From Nocardia sp. alder85J (lineage in GTDB: Bacteria > Actinomycetota > Actinomycetes > Mycobacteriales > Mycobacteriaceae): 64,000 nucleotides of DNA. Below are positions 42,910-52,638 of the stretch, piece by piece (the first letter of the stretch is position 1; each line of letters begins with the position of its first letter). The notes beneath the pieces were generated by a model. It had not been told where the DNA came from. It did not search any database and worked only from the letters and a program-made list of their open reading frames with translations. The stretch covers positions 62,001 through 126,000 of the forward strand of contig NZ_JAIUCZ020000006.1 of the NCBI RefSeq assembly GCF_020176955.2. Direction: 5' to 3'. The translations under genes were made by a program, and so were the position numbers.

Positions 42910-43339
42910 CACCCTGTCGCCGGTGCGGCTGGCCCGGATGGACGAGCGGCCGCTGGATCCGGCCGAGGTCGAGGCCGCGGTCACCGGACCGCACTACGGC
43001 GCGGTCGTCGTGTTCACGGGCAAGGTCCGCGACCACGACGGCGGGCAGCCGGTGACCTCGCTGGAGTATTCGGCGCATCCCCAGGCCGAGCAGTTCCTGC
43101 ACCGGGTCTGCGCCGAGGTGGCCCGGGAATCGGGCCTGCCGGTGGCCGTGGTGCACCGGGTGGGCTCGCTGACCATCGGGGATCTCGCGGTGGTGGCCGC
43201 GGTGGCCGCCCCGCACCGCGCCGAGGCGTTCGCCACCTGCGCCGACCTCATCGACCGGATCAAGCACGAGGTCCCGATCTGGAAGCGGCAGATGTTCGCC
43301 GACGGACTGTCCGAATGGGTCAACGCCTGCGGGCACTGA
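42902..43339 (+). CDS. moaE: molybdopterin synthase catalytic subunit
   Basis: 145 residues. It has YGAVVVFTGKVRDHDGGQPV, then LEYSAHPQAEQFLHRVCAEV, HRVGSLTIGDLAVVAAVAAP and a KHEVPIWKRQMFADG end with the conserved KxxxPIWK lysine. It pairs with MoaD, whose gene lies beyond the element at 23320. Overlaps moaCB by 8 bp. Confidence 0.95.
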   Translation: MTDTLSPVRLARMDERPLDPAEVEAAVTGPHYGAVVVFTGKVRDHDGGQPVTSLEYSAHPQAEQFLHRVCAEVARESGLPVAVVHRVGSLTIGDLAVVAAVAAPHRAEAFATCADLIDRIKHEVPIWKRQMFADGLSEWVNACGH

Positions 43340-43397
43340 CGACGCCGGGATGCCGAAACCGGTTGTCCGGTCACCGGCGCGCGGCCATCATCGGTGC

Positions 43398-43835
43398 ATG
43401 GCCACCGGAAATCAGAGCGTCAGCCTCACTCCGCGCATGAACTGGGTCCTCGGGTACGCCGAGGCGGTCGCCCGGGAGCGCGGCCACCCGGAGGTCGGCG
43501 TGGACCATCTGCAACTGGCGGTGCTGCACGATCCGGCCGCGGTGCCGACCCAGGTCCTGGCCCGGCTCGGCGGTGACCGCGAGCGGCTGGCCGAACTGCT
43601 GAACGTGGCATTGCGCGCGGCGGCCTATCGGATGAGCGCCGATCGGTTCGAAATGCTGCGGGCCGCGGGCGATATCGCCGTGGAGTTCGGCCACGACCAC
43701 ATCGGCGTCGAGCATCTGCAACTGGCGATCCTGCGCCTGCCCGGTAGCGTCGCCGTCCGAGGGCTGGCCGAGGCCGGGCCGGCACCGGAGGTCTTCGCGG
43801 CGGAGCTCACCGCCACCGTCCGCTCCTACCGCTGA
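43398..43835 (+). CDS. protein with two Clp-N-like repeats
   Basis: 145 residues. Two similar segments, RMNWVLGYAEAVARERGHPE with VGVDHLQLAVLHD, and MLRAAGDIAVEFGHDHIGVE with HLQLAILRL, match the double Clp N-domain. Without an AAA domain it is likely an adaptor or sensor. The intergenic gap to moaE is 58 bp. Confidence 0.75.
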   Translation: MATGNQSVSLTPRMNWVLGYAEAVARERGHPEVGVDHLQLAVLHDPAAVPTQVLARLGGDRERLAELLNVALRAAAYRMSADRFEMLRAAGDIAVEFGHDHIGVEHLQLAILRLPGSVAVRGLAEAGPAPEVFAAELTATVRSYR

Positions 43836-43838
43836 CCG

Positions 43839-44264
43839 TCATGCGCCCCGGCTCAGATTGCCCTCGATCCGGCGCAGCGCCGCCAGCACGCCGACGCGTT
43901 CGGCGGCGGTGAAGCCCGCGAGGGCGCGTTCGGTGAGCAGTGCGCCCGCCTCCTCGATGCGATGTTCGAGTTCCCGGCCGCGCTCGGTCAGGTGTAGCAG
44001 CACCAGGCGGCGATCGGTGGGATGCGGCTCGCGGCGCAGCAGTCCGGCGGCCTCCATCCGGGTCGTCGCCCGGGTGACGGTGGGCGTGGCCAGGCCGAGC
44101 CGCTTGGCGACCTCGCCGGGAGCCAGGCCGTCCTCGGCCCACAGGCACCGCAGGATGAACTGCTGTCCTTCGTAGACACCGTGTTCGGCGTAGGCGGCGG
44201 CCGCCGCGACGGCCAGGGCGTGCTTGGCCGACCAGAAGGCGGTCTGGAAATCGTCGTCACTCAT
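43839..44264 (-). CDS. MarR-family regulator
   Basis: 141 residues. It reads EVAKRLGLATPTVTRATTRM, the HTH, then EAAGLLRREPHPTDRRLVLL with the wing DRRLVLL typical of MarR. It is convergent with the Clp-N gene (3-bp gap). Divergent from the histidine kinase gene. Ligand unknown. Confidence 0.8.
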   Translation of the reverse strand: MSDDDFQTAFWSAKHALAVAAAAAYAEHGVYEGQQFILRCLWAEDGLAPGEVAKRLGLATPTVTRATTRMEAAGLLRREPHPTDRRLVLLHLTERGRELEHRIEEAGALLTERALAGFTAAERVGVLAALRRIEGNLSRGA

Positions 44265-44375
44265 GGTTCACCCAGCGTAAAACCATGCGCACGAGTGCCC
44301 CTCGGCTCATCCGGCAAACCTCTCGGATCGCCGTGCCCGGAAACCGCCCGAAACCGATGCGGAAACGGTTACCGT

Positions 44376-46781
44376 ATGCCGATGTTCAAGGCGAGGACCG
44401 GCGGTGTCCGTACCCGCATACTCGTGATCGCGTTCGTCCCGAGCGTGGCGCTGCTCACCATCGGTGTCGGCACCGCGGGCTATCTGTACTCCACGAGCCG
44501 TGACGCGCACGACTGGCTGACGGTGTTGTCCGGCACCAACAACATCGGCGGCCCGCTGGTGGATGCCTTCCAGCAGGAGCGGATGCAATCGCTGTGGCAG
44601 GAGACGGGCCAGAACGATCCGGCCGCGATCGCGCACGCGCGGCAGCAGGCGGACACCGCGCTGGCCGCGGTCGCGCCGATCCAGAAGATGGTCAACAACA
44701 ACGCCTATGGCAAGAAGGCGTCGTACGGCGAGGAGGGGTTCAACAACCTCACCGCGTCGCTGCCGCGCCTGCGGGCGGGTATCGACGCCGGCGCGCTGCC
44801 GGTCCCCGACACCTACAACGTGTTCAACCAGATCCTCGACGGCATCGAGGACAGCAGCGGCGGGGTGGTGAAGGACGCGCCGAATCCGACGATCACGCTG
44901 GAGATGCAGCGCGGACTGCAACTGCTGATGGCACTGGAATCGCTGTCGCGCGGGATCGCGCTGACCGGTGTGGTGCTCAACGGCGCCACGCTGCCGCCGG
45001 CGATGCTGGACGACTACCGCAACCAGGTCGGGTTCTACCGGACCGAATTGCCGCCGCTGGTCGGGCAATTGATCGGGTCGGACAAGGAGGTCGGCAAGTC
45101 GATCGTGAATTCCCCGGCCTGGCAGCAACTCGCGGCCATGGAGGAGTGGGTCATCCACCCGGGGGTCACGAAATCCGGTGCGATCCAGCCGCCGCCGATG
45201 TCCGAGGCGGACTGGCGAGCGGCGGCCACCGATGTCTCCACGCGAATCCTCCAGCTGTGGAACGAGGAGAGCGTCAAGACCAACAAGTCCGCGCTGGACG
45301 CGGTCAACCGGACCTCGCGCAATGCCGCGCTGGCCGGTGGTGGCGCACTGGCGATCTCGGTACTGGCCTTCGTGATCGCGGTGCTGCTGGCGAATCGGCT
45401 GATCGGCCGGTTGCAGCGGCTGCGGACGCAGACGCTGGCGCTGGCCGAGGAGCAGTTGCCCGATGTGACCCGCCGGCTCGCCGCCGGTGAGCAACTGGAC
45501 ACCACCACGCTGTCGGCGCAGCTCGACTTCGGCTCCGACGAGGTCGGCCAGGTGGCGCGCGCCTTCAGCCAGGCGCACGATGCGGCCATCGATGCCGCCC
45601 TGACCGAGGCGCGCACCCGCGAGGGCGTGCGCGCGGTGTTCCTGAACATCGCGCACCGCAGCCAGATCGTGGTGCACCGGCTGCTGGAGATCCTCGACGA
45701 GGCCGAATCGCAGCAGGAGGATCCGACCACGCTGGACACCCTGTTCCGGCTCGACCACCTGGCCACCCGCGAGCGCCGCAACGCCGAGAACCTGATCATC
45801 CTCGGCGGCGGGCAGCCGGGACGGCAGTGGCGCCGGCCGGTGCCGCTGGTGGAGGTGGTCCGCAGCGCGGTCGGGGAAACCCTCGACTACGTGCGGGTGC
45901 ACACCTCCCGGATGCCGGAGGCGTACGTGATCGGCGCGGTGGTCGCCGACCTCATCCACCTGCTCGCCGAGTTGGTCGACAATGCCACCTCCTTCTCGCC
46001 GCCGGAGTCGCACGTCGGCATCAGCGGCGCGGTGGTCGGCCGGGGCGTGGTCATCGAGATCTCCGACCAGGGCATGGGCATGCAGCCCGCGGACATGGAG
46101 CGGTCCAACCAGATGCTGGCCGAGCCACCGGATTTCGGCGTCGCGGCGCTGACCTCCGACTCCCGGCTGGGCCTGTTCGTGGTGGCCCAGCTGGCCGGAC
46201 GGCACGGAATCTCGGTGCGGCTGAACGAATCCGACTACGGCGGAGTGCGCGCCATCGTGCTCGTTCCCATGTCGCTCACCGCGTCGCCGGACGTCGCCGC
46301 GGTCGATCACCTGCCGGACCGGTTCACCCGGATCCCGGATCCGCCACGCACGGGCGAGTTCCCGTCCGTCGCGCAGGCCTGGCAGTTGCCCGCCGCGACC
46401 GGCACCGCCACGGCGTGGGCGCCGGAACCGACGGCAACCGCCTGGACTCAGGAACCGCCCGCCGCCGCATGGGCACAGGAACCCCCCGCCGCCGCATGGA
46501 CGCAGGAACCGGCGCCACCGCGGCACGATGCGCGCACGGCTCACCACGGATATCCGACCCGGCCACCGCTACCGCGGCGGCGCAAGCAGGCCAGCCTGGC
46601 CCCCGAACTCGCCGAGCAGCGCGCGGCCGAGAACGAGTCGCAGCGGCCACGTTCGGCGGAGCAGGCCCGGGATCTGCTGTCGGCCATAGACAATGGAACC
46701 CGGCAGGGCCGCCGGGAGATCGGCGCGCCCGCCTACTCGGAAGAACAGGACGGCGAAGGTGACCTCTTCCCACGCAGGTGA
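44376..46781 (+). CDS. conservon-type sensor histidine kinase (CvnA-like)
   Basis: 801 residues. One membrane segment near residues 12-35 (ILVIAFVPSVALLTIGVGTA) and a second near 315-335 (ALAISVLAFVIAVLLANRL) flank an extracellular nitrate/nitrite-sensor-like helical domain. The kinase part has FLNIAHRSQIVVHRLLEILD (unusual H-box), then LAELVDNATSFSPPESHVGI (N-box) and ISDQGMGM (G1). The Pro/Ala tail includes repeats WTQEPPAAAW/WAQEPPAAAW. It is followed by roadblock and DUF742 genes, the usual conservon partners, but not by the GTPase gene. Confidence 0.8.
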   Translation: MPMFKARTGGVRTRILVIAFVPSVALLTIGVGTAGYLYSTSRDAHDWLTVLSGTNNIGGPLVDAFQQERMQSLWQETGQNDPAAIAHARQQADTALAAVAPIQKMVNNNAYGKKASYGEEGFNNLTASLPRLRAGIDAGALPVPDTYNVFNQILDGIEDSSGGVVKDAPNPTITLEMQRGLQLLMALESLSRGIALTGVVLNGATLPPAMLDDYRNQVGFYRTELPPLVGQLIGSDKEVGKSIVNSPAWQQLAAMEEWVIHPGVTKSGAIQPPPMSEADWRAAATDVSTRILQLWNEESVKTNKSALDAVNRTSRNAALAGGGALAISVLAFVIAVLLANRLIGRLQRLRTQTLALAEEQLPDVTRRLAAGEQLDTTTLSAQLDFGSDEVGQVARAFSQAHDAAIDAALTEARTREGVRAVFLNIAHRSQIVVHRLLEILDEAESQQEDPTTLDTLFRLDHLATRERRNAENLIILGGGQPGRQWRRPVPLVEVVRSAVGETLDYVRVHTSRMPEAYVIGAVVADLIHLLAELVDNATSFSPPESHVGISGAVVGRGVVIEISDQGMGMQPADMERSNQMLAEPPDFGVAALTSDSRLGLFVVAQLAGRHGISVRLNESDYGGVRAIVLVPMSLTASPDVAAVDHLPDRFTRIPDPPRTGEFPSVAQAWQLPAATGTATAWAPEPTATAWTQEPPAAAWAQEPPAAAWTQEPAPPRHDARTAHHGYPTRPPLPRRRKQASLAPELAEQRAAENESQRPRSAEQARDLLSAIDNGTRQGRREIGAPAYSEEQDGEGDLFPRR

Positions 46782-47184
46782 TCTGAATTGGCTGCTCGAT
46801 GATCTGGTGGATCGCCTGGCGGGGGTGCGGTTCGCGGTGGTGCATTCCACCGATGGGTTGCTGCTGGGCCGGTGTACGTCGATGAGCAGGGAGGATGCCG
46901 AGCATTTCGGGGCGATGTCGGCGACGTTGTACGGTTTGGCGCGGTCGGCGGGGATGCGGTTCGACGGGGGTGGGGTGCGGCAGGCGGTGATCGAACTGGA
47001 CCGGGCGGTGTTGTTCGTGACCTCGGCCGGGGATAATGCGTGTATCGCGTTGCAGGCCAGTGAGAACGCGAATGTCGGGATGGTGGCGTACGAGATGAAT
47101 CTGACGGTGGCGCGGGTGGGCCCGTATCTGGGTACCGAGGCGCGGTCCGGGTTCGGTGAGCATGCGGGGCCGCGGACGTCATGA
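46759..47184 (+). CDS. roadblock/LC7-domain protein (CvnB-like)
   Basis: 141 residues from the GTG at 46759, overlapping the kinase end. It reads LNWLLDDLVDRLAGVRFAVV, then HSTDGLLLGRCTSMSREDAE and FVTSAGDNACIALQASENAN, the roadblock fold. It should bind the conservon GTPase, which is not encoded here. Overlaps the DUF742 gene by 4 nt. Confidence 0.85.
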   Translation: MTSSHAGDLNWLLDDLVDRLAGVRFAVVHSTDGLLLGRCTSMSREDAEHFGAMSATLYGLARSAGMRFDGGGVRQAVIELDRAVLFVTSAGDNACIALQASENANVGMVAYEMNLTVARVGPYLGTEARSGFGEHAGPRTS

Positions 47185-47555
47185 CGCGTTTCGGTCAGTC
47201 GTGGTTCGACGACGACGCGGGTCCGCTGGTCCGTCCGTACGCGGTCACGCGTGGCCGGACCCTCGGCTCGGGCCGTGAACTGGACATGCTGACGCTGGTG
47301 GTGACCAAGTCGTCGTCGGTGCCGTTGCGGCGTCCCGAGCCGGAGTACCCGGAGATTCTCCGGTTGTGCCATGTTCCGCAGTCGGTCGCCGAGGTGTCGG
47401 CGGTGCTGCGGTTGCCGCTGGCGGTGACGAAGATCCTCGTGGGTGATTTGATCAACGACGGGCACCTGAACTTCCGGGCGCCCGCCCAGTACGACACCGG
47501 CCCACTCAATCTGTCCACCCTGCGTGCCGTCCTGGACGGAATTCGGCGGCTCTGA
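47181..47555 (+). CDS. DUF742 protein (CvnC-like)
   Basis: 124 residues. It contains VRPYAVTRGRTLGSGRELDM, then CHVPQSVAEVSAVLRLPLAV and VLVGDLINDGHLNFRA-like GDLINDGHLNFRAP, the winged-helix DUF742. In complete conservons a GTPase (CvnD) follows; here a different gene begins 125 bp later. Confidence 0.85.
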   Translation: MTRFGQSWFDDDAGPLVRPYAVTRGRTLGSGRELDMLTLVVTKSSSVPLRRPEPEYPEILRLCHVPQSVAEVSAVLRLPLAVTKILVGDLINDGHLNFRAPAQYDTGPLNLSTLRAVLDGIRRL

Positions 47556-47680
47556 GCTCGCACCGGCCGCACCGCCGGCCATGCGCCACAGCACCTTCCG
47601 CTCCTCCCGGGTTCTCCTCCGTTGATTTTGTTAGCCGACTCACGATACGATCGATGTCCGGCTAACGATGAGAGGAACAG

Positions 47681-48592
47681 ATGAAACTCGGAATCACGCT
47701 CGGCAACTTCTCCTTTCCCGTCCCCGTCGCGGAATTCGCCTCCACCGTGGGCGATCTCGCCCGCCAGGCCGACGAGTCCGGCTTCGACAGCCTCTGGGTG
47801 ATGGACCACTTCTTCCAGATCAGGATCACCGGGGAGCCCGTCGATGCGCCCATGCCCGAGGCCTATACGACGCTGGGCTTCCTGGCCGGCCGCACCAGCC
47901 GTATCCGGCTCGGCACCATGGTCACCTCGGTGGCCTACCGGCATCCGGGTGTCCTGCTGAAATCCGCGACCGCACTCGACGTGTGGAGCGGTGGCAGAAC
48001 GTATTTCGGCATCGGCGCCGGGGCGCCCTTCGATCCGGAGCCGCAGGGCACGGCCACCGTCTTCGAGGCCGAGGGGCTCGGCATCCCGTTCCCGCCGCTG
48101 GCCCGGCGGTTCGAACAGCTCGAGGAGGTGTTGCAGATCGCCCACAGGATGTGGGCCGAGGACGAAACCCCGTACACCGGAAGGCATTACCAGTTGCCCC
48201 GCCCGCTGAACTCGCCGAATTCGGTGCAGCGGCCGCATCCGCCGATCCTGGTCGCGGGCAGCGGCGAGAAGAAGACGCTGCGGCTGGTCGCGCGCTACGC
48301 CGACGCGTGCAATCTCTTCGACCTCCCCGGCACCGGGTACGCCGACAACCTGACCCACAAGCTCGACGTGCTCCGCAAGCACTGCGCCGAGGTCGGCCGC
48401 GACTACGACAGCATCGAGAAGACCGTCGCCTCCCACGTCGACCCAGGCGCCGAACGCGGCGAATTCCTGGCCCACCTGCGCGATCTCGCCCGGCTCGGGC
48501 TCGACCACGTGCTGCTGGCCCCGCCGGGCCCGTGGACCCGGCAGCGGCTGGCCGCCCTGGCCGAACTGCTCCCGGAGATCCACGCCCTCTGA
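47681..48592 (+). CDS. LLM-class F420-dependent oxidoreductase
   Basis: 303 residues. It has KLGITLGNFSFPVPVAEFAS, then DSLWVMDHFFQIRITGEPVD, AYTTLGFLAGRTSRIRLGTM and DVWSGGRTYFGIGAGAPFD, the TIM-barrel of luciferase-like monooxygenases using F420. The substrate is unknown. Stands alone, 125 bp after the conservon genes. Confidence 0.85.
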   Translation: MKLGITLGNFSFPVPVAEFASTVGDLARQADESGFDSLWVMDHFFQIRITGEPVDAPMPEAYTTLGFLAGRTSRIRLGTMVTSVAYRHPGVLLKSATALDVWSGGRTYFGIGAGAPFDPEPQGTATVFEAEGLGIPFPPLARRFEQLEEVLQIAHRMWAEDETPYTGRHYQLPRPLNSPNSVQRPHPPILVAGSGEKKTLRLVARYADACNLFDLPGTGYADNLTHKLDVLRKHCAEVGRDYDSIEKTVASHVDPGAERGEFLAHLRDLARLGLDHVLLAPPGPWTRQRLAALAELLPEIHAL

Positions 48593-49313
48593 CCGATCCA
48601 CACAGAACCGAGCCACGACGGATCGGCGCGAATGAGCCGAAAAATACTGCACGGTAATTCATCCGGCCGAGCATCGAAAACTTGGATCCGATGCCATTTC
48701 CCGCGTACCCTGTGTGCGAACGCGTTCCATGCCAGAAATCCGGTGTATGTTCCGGTTTCGCCGAATCGCAGCACGTTCACAGGCGGCGCACAGGCCGGGC
48801 ACATTTTATTTCACTTCCCTCCTTTCCCGAAGGATCAGTCGCGGCACATGTCGCGGCCCGTCCCACACGTTTCATCCAGCGCCGGCACTCGCCGACCGCG
48901 GAGTCGTGTTTGTCCGGGTCGCCGGAAGAATCGAGGGCCCGGCCATGGGGAACGGGCGGCGGCCCGTACGCCGTATCGGTTCCGGCGCACCGGTTCGCCG
49001 GCACGCCGTCGCCGCTGGACCTGCGCCTCGGCCGGTAAGGGTGAGCGATTTCCGGACCGGCCGACGTCGGAGCGGTAGCGATATATCTTCGGCGCGTATT
49101 TCCTTTCAGCAGAACAGTGCCGTCGATTTCCGCGCATAATCCCTCCGAAAAGTCCGCAGGTACCGAATGCGAGATATAATTAGGCGCTTGCCCCGGTCGG
49201 ACAGCGAGTTCGGCAGGCGTCCCGTTCAATCGCGTTGGTGCACCGTCGACGCTGCAGCAGCGAGGTCCGTTCTTCCGCCTTGAGGTCGATGTCAGTTTCG
49301 GGAGATAAAAAAT
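48593..49313. other. 720-bp AT-richer region without a supported gene
   Basis: No ORF here has convincing codon use. The base composition is lower in GC than the flanks, which fits transferred or regulatory DNA upstream of the type III PKS gene. A GGGAGAT element precedes the PKS start. Confidence 0.4.
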
Positions 49314-50480
49314 ATGGTCACCAACTTTGTCGACAATGCCACGAAGGCCGCAGCGTCGACCATCTCGTCTGCAATCACCACAGTCGCCCGCTTGACCGAT
49401 TTCGGGGTCGCCGTTCCGAACGCGATGATCGATCAGCATCTGCCCGACGAAGGCGGCGGTTTGATAACGCTGGCGGCGCAGAGCAAGAATGCGGGCGCCA
49501 TGCGGCGAATCGCCGCGAACTCCAGAGTCGAACATCGGCACATGGCCATCGATCCGTACGTCGAGGACATCACCGGCTGGTCGACCGGAACTCGGATGCG
49601 CCGCTACGCTCAGGAGGCGTTACCGCTGGCGAAGGTAGCCGTTGCCGAGGCGTTCGAGCGGTCGGCCGTCCTACCCCACCAGGTTGGGCTGTTCTGCCTG
49701 GTCTCCTCGACCGGATATGCCGCGCCGGCCATCGACACCCTGGTGGCTCGCGATATCGGCATTCCGGCCGATGTACAGCGCGTGTGCGTTGGGCATATGG
49801 GGTGTTTCGCCGCTATGCCCGGTCTGGGGGTGTGTTCGGATTTCGTCCGCAGTCGTCATCGGCCGGCGTTGCTGGTGAATGTCGAGCTGTCGTCGTTGCA
49901 TCAGCAACCGCTCCCCTGGGATCTCGAGCAGATCGTGGTCGGCTCGCTGTTCGGCGACGCCGCCACGGCAGTGATCGTCGAACCGGCCAGTGGTGGCCGG
50001 CCCGGACTGGACGTCGTCGACTTCGTCGCGCACACCGATACCGACTACGCGGATTACATGACCTGGAAGATCGGCGATCGCGGGTTCCGCATGGGGTTGT
50101 CGGCGAAGGTGCCGGAGGTGATCGGCATCCATCTCCCGCGCGTCCTACGGAAGCTGCTCGCACCCCACCACCTCGACATCTCCGATATCCACTGGTGGGC
50201 AGTACATCCTGGAGGTCGAGCCATCATCGACGCGGTCGAGCGGACACTCGGACTCCCCGCCGAGGAGGTGGCGGTCTCCCGCAGCGTTCTCCGCGATGCC
50301 GGCAACTGCTCGTCGGCCGGGGTCGTGCAAGTTCTGCATGCCCTGCAGAGCAGGACCCCACTGCCTTCCGGACAATGGGGTGTCGCCATGGCCTTCGGCC
50401 CGGGCCTGACCCTCTCCACCGCCCTGGTGCGCGGGGCAGGCGACGTCCGCACCCGAGCACATCAGGTCCCGCTCGGTTAG
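49314..50480 (+). CDS. type III polyketide synthase
   Basis: 388 residues. The catalytic triad is visible: C164 in VGHMGCFAAMPGL, H298 in WWAVHPGGRA and N331 in DAGNCSSAGV. The fold matches chalcone-synthase-like type III PKSs, which join malonyl-CoA units without an ACP. The product cannot be told from sequence. The codon use and composition differ from the neighbouring housekeeping genes, which suggests transfer. Start supported by GGGAGAT. Confidence 0.85.
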   Translation: MVTNFVDNATKAAASTISSAITTVARLTDFGVAVPNAMIDQHLPDEGGGLITLAAQSKNAGAMRRIAANSRVEHRHMAIDPYVEDITGWSTGTRMRRYAQEALPLAKVAVAEAFERSAVLPHQVGLFCLVSSTGYAAPAIDTLVARDIGIPADVQRVCVGHMGCFAAMPGLGVCSDFVRSRHRPALLVNVELSSLHQQPLPWDLEQIVVGSLFGDAATAVIVEPASGGRPGLDVVDFVAHTDTDYADYMTWKIGDRGFRMGLSAKVPEVIGIHLPRVLRKLLAPHHLDISDIHWWAVHPGGRAIIDAVERTLGLPAEEVAVSRSVLRDAGNCSSAGVVQVLHALQSRTPLPSGQWGVAMAFGPGLTLSTALVRGAGDVRTRAHQVPLG

Positions 50481-50594
50481 CCACGCGTACTGAGCCACGT
50501 GTCTCATGATCGTCAAATGCCCGAAACGATCGGCTGGTTGACTGTGATCATTGTTTGCCGATGATTTGTCCAGTCGACGTGAAGGTGGCCACCA

Positions 50595-51443
50595 ATGGGC
50601 GTTCTCGACGAGCCGGGAGTTTTCGATGTCGCCGATCCCACCGGGATCGGCTGGCATTACCAGATGTACGGGTACGCCGTCGTGCGCGGACTGCTCACCG
50701 CCGCCGAGGTGGACGCGCTGGAGACCGAATGCGTCGACGCCCAGCGCCGGGTGATGTCCGGGGAGTTGCCGGCCCGCTACGGCTCCACCATGTTCCTCGA
50801 CGACGTCACCAAGGCGGAGGTCTTCGCGAACTACGTCGAGCACGTCACCGAGATCTGCCCGGCGGTGGAACGCGCGGTGACCGATGCCCGGCTGGCCGGC
50901 CTGATCCGGCAGTTGCTCGGCGCGGACTGCTGGCTGGGCAGCGGTCGCAGCGCCGGGATCGTCTACCAGGATGCCCGGCCCGGCCGGGAATCCGGGTACA
51001 CGCGCATCGGCTGGCACTCGGACTGGCAGTCCGCGCCGAGCCTGGACATCTGGCCCGCAACGGCTTTCACCATCCACATCGATGCGACCAGTCCGCAGAA
51101 CGGTTTCCTGCGGGTGGTGCCCGGCAGCCAGCTGTGGGCGACCCCGGCGCCGTACCGCAACGTCAACAACATCGAGGTGCCCAGCACCGCCCGGCCCGCG
51201 GGCGGTCGCACCGCGACCCCGCCGCCGTTCCCGATGCCGTTGGGATTCGAGAAGATCCGCGGCGAGGTCGCGGTCTACGCCGAACGCGGCGACGTCCTGC
51301 TGCACGACGCCTATCTGTGGCATTCGGCGGCCCGCGCCACCGACGACGACACCACCCGGCGGCACATTCGCGGCGGCTACTTCGCCGGTGCGGCGCCGGA
51401 TCCGGAACTGGCGGACGAGTTCATCAAGAACGCCGCGCGCTGA
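50595..51443 (+). CDS. phytanoyl-CoA dioxygenase-family enzyme
   Basis: 282 residues. The iron ligands are H-x-D in GWHSDWQSAP and a distal His in YLWHSAARAT; the 2-oxoglutarate Arg is in RRHIRGGYFAG. The family includes ectoine hydroxylase (EctD), but no ectABC genes are near, so the substrate is open. It lies 114 bp after the PKS gene and might tailor its product. Convergent with the next gene. Confidence 0.75.
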   Translation: MGVLDEPGVFDVADPTGIGWHYQMYGYAVVRGLLTAAEVDALETECVDAQRRVMSGELPARYGSTMFLDDVTKAEVFANYVEHVTEICPAVERAVTDARLAGLIRQLLGADCWLGSGRSAGIVYQDARPGRESGYTRIGWHSDWQSAPSLDIWPATAFTIHIDATSPQNGFLRVVPGSQLWATPAPYRNVNNIEVPSTARPAGGRTATPPPFPMPLGFEKIRGEVAVYAERGDVLLHDAYLWHSAARATDDDTTRRHIRGGYFAGAAPDPELADEFIKNAAR

Positions 51444-51455
51444 CCCGGGCGCCGA

Positions 51456-52511
51456 TCAGCGCCTGCCCGCCTCGGCCGCGGCCCGCACCCGCGCCGCCTC
51501 GCGCTCGGCGCCGAGGTTGATCCGGCCCTGCCGGGAGCCGGCGAGTTTGGCGCGGATGTGGTCGCGCACGGTGATCGGCTCGTAGGCCAGGCCGTCGGCG
51601 CCGATATGGTCCGGCAGGGTGGCGACGATCGCGTCCACGTTGCCGTCGTGGAAGTAGGCCGCCGAGCGGCGGCGGCGGACGGTGCCGTCGACGATCGGCG
51701 GCCGCACCCGGTGCAGTGTCGACAGCCACCGGTCGTTGGTCAGCCGCGCGGTGAGATCGCCCAGATTCACCAGCAGCGCACCGGGTTCCGGGGACACGTC
51801 GTGCCAGTGACCGTCGGCGCCGAGCACCTGTAGCCCCGCGATCCGATCGGCCCACAGCACGGTCACGATCCCGAAGTCGGTGTGCTCCCCCATCCCGGTC
51901 GGCTCCCCGGTCACCCGGGTGTGCTCCGGCAGCGCGTAGTTGTTCATCCGCAGCACGTCGATCGAATGGTCGGTGAGGCCGTCGAAGAAGTCCGGCGCCA
52001 GATCCAGTGCGGCGGCGAAGATCCGGGTGAGGGTGCGCGCGACCCGGCCGGCGTGCGCGAAATACGCCCGCACCGCCGGTTCGAACCCGGCCACCTCCGG
52101 CCACACGTTGAGCCCGTAATCATCCTCGGACAGCCCCAGTTCCGGGAACGAGCGCGCCTCCACCCCGACGTTGAACGCCTCGAAGAAATCGTTCGTCCCG
52201 GCGGCAGATTCGATGCCGAGGCTCAGGCTCAGCGACTCGCTCCTGGGCGGGCTGTATCCGCGATTGGCGCCCGGGACCCGATAGGCGTTCTTGACATCGG
52301 CCGGGCTGCCGAAGAATCCGTCGATCGCGTCGGCCAGCCCGGCCTGCACGCCGGTGGGGATGCCGTGCCCGAGGATCTGCACGAAGCCGACCCGGGTGCA
52401 GGCGGCATCGATCTCCCGGGCCACCCGGGCCCGATCCGCGTCGGAACCGCCGGAGACGAAGGGTTCGATGTCCACGATCGGCACGTCGAACGGTTCGGGC
52501 TGCTGTGACAT
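51456..52511 (-). CDS. 2-oxoglutarate/iron-dependent oxygenase (IPNS-like)
   Basis: 351 residues from the ATG at 52511. It has VPIVDIEPFVSGGSD, then IDAACTRVGFVQILGHGIP, the classical N-terminal DIOX_N pattern. The ligands are H-x-D in GMGEHTDFGIV and His in STLHRVRPP, with R-x-S in RRRSAAYFHDG for 2-oxoglutarate. It could hydroxylate a small molecule. An in-frame extension to 52712 overlaps the uricase gene and is rejected. Confidence 0.85.
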   Translation of the reverse strand: MSQQPEPFDVPIVDIEPFVSGGSDADRARVAREIDAACTRVGFVQILGHGIPTGVQAGLADAIDGFFGSPADVKNAYRVPGANRGYSPPRSESLSLSLGIESAAGTNDFFEAFNVGVEARSFPELGLSEDDYGLNVWPEVAGFEPAVRAYFAHAGRVARTLTRIFAAALDLAPDFFDGLTDHSIDVLRMNNYALPEHTRVTGEPTGMGEHTDFGIVTVLWADRIAGLQVLGADGHWHDVSPEPGALLVNLGDLTARLTNDRWLSTLHRVRPPIVDGTVRRRRSAAYFHDGNVDAIVATLPDHIGADGLAYEPITVRDHIRAKLAGSRQGRINLGAEREAARVRAAAEAGRR

Positions 52512-52638
52512 GTCACCAGGGTAGGCCCGCGGTCGTGGCGACGGACTTGTCCGGAAGACCAAACCCGGCCCCGGATCCGCGGGGGGATTTGTCTTTCGTA
52601 CAGGCCCGTCGCGGCGCGCGGTGCAGCACAGTGGAATC

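Noticed and set aside
48777..49541. Minus-strand ORF of 254 residues over the 48.6-49.3 kb gap
   Set aside because: It overlaps the type III PKS gene and has atypical composition with no recognisable domain.
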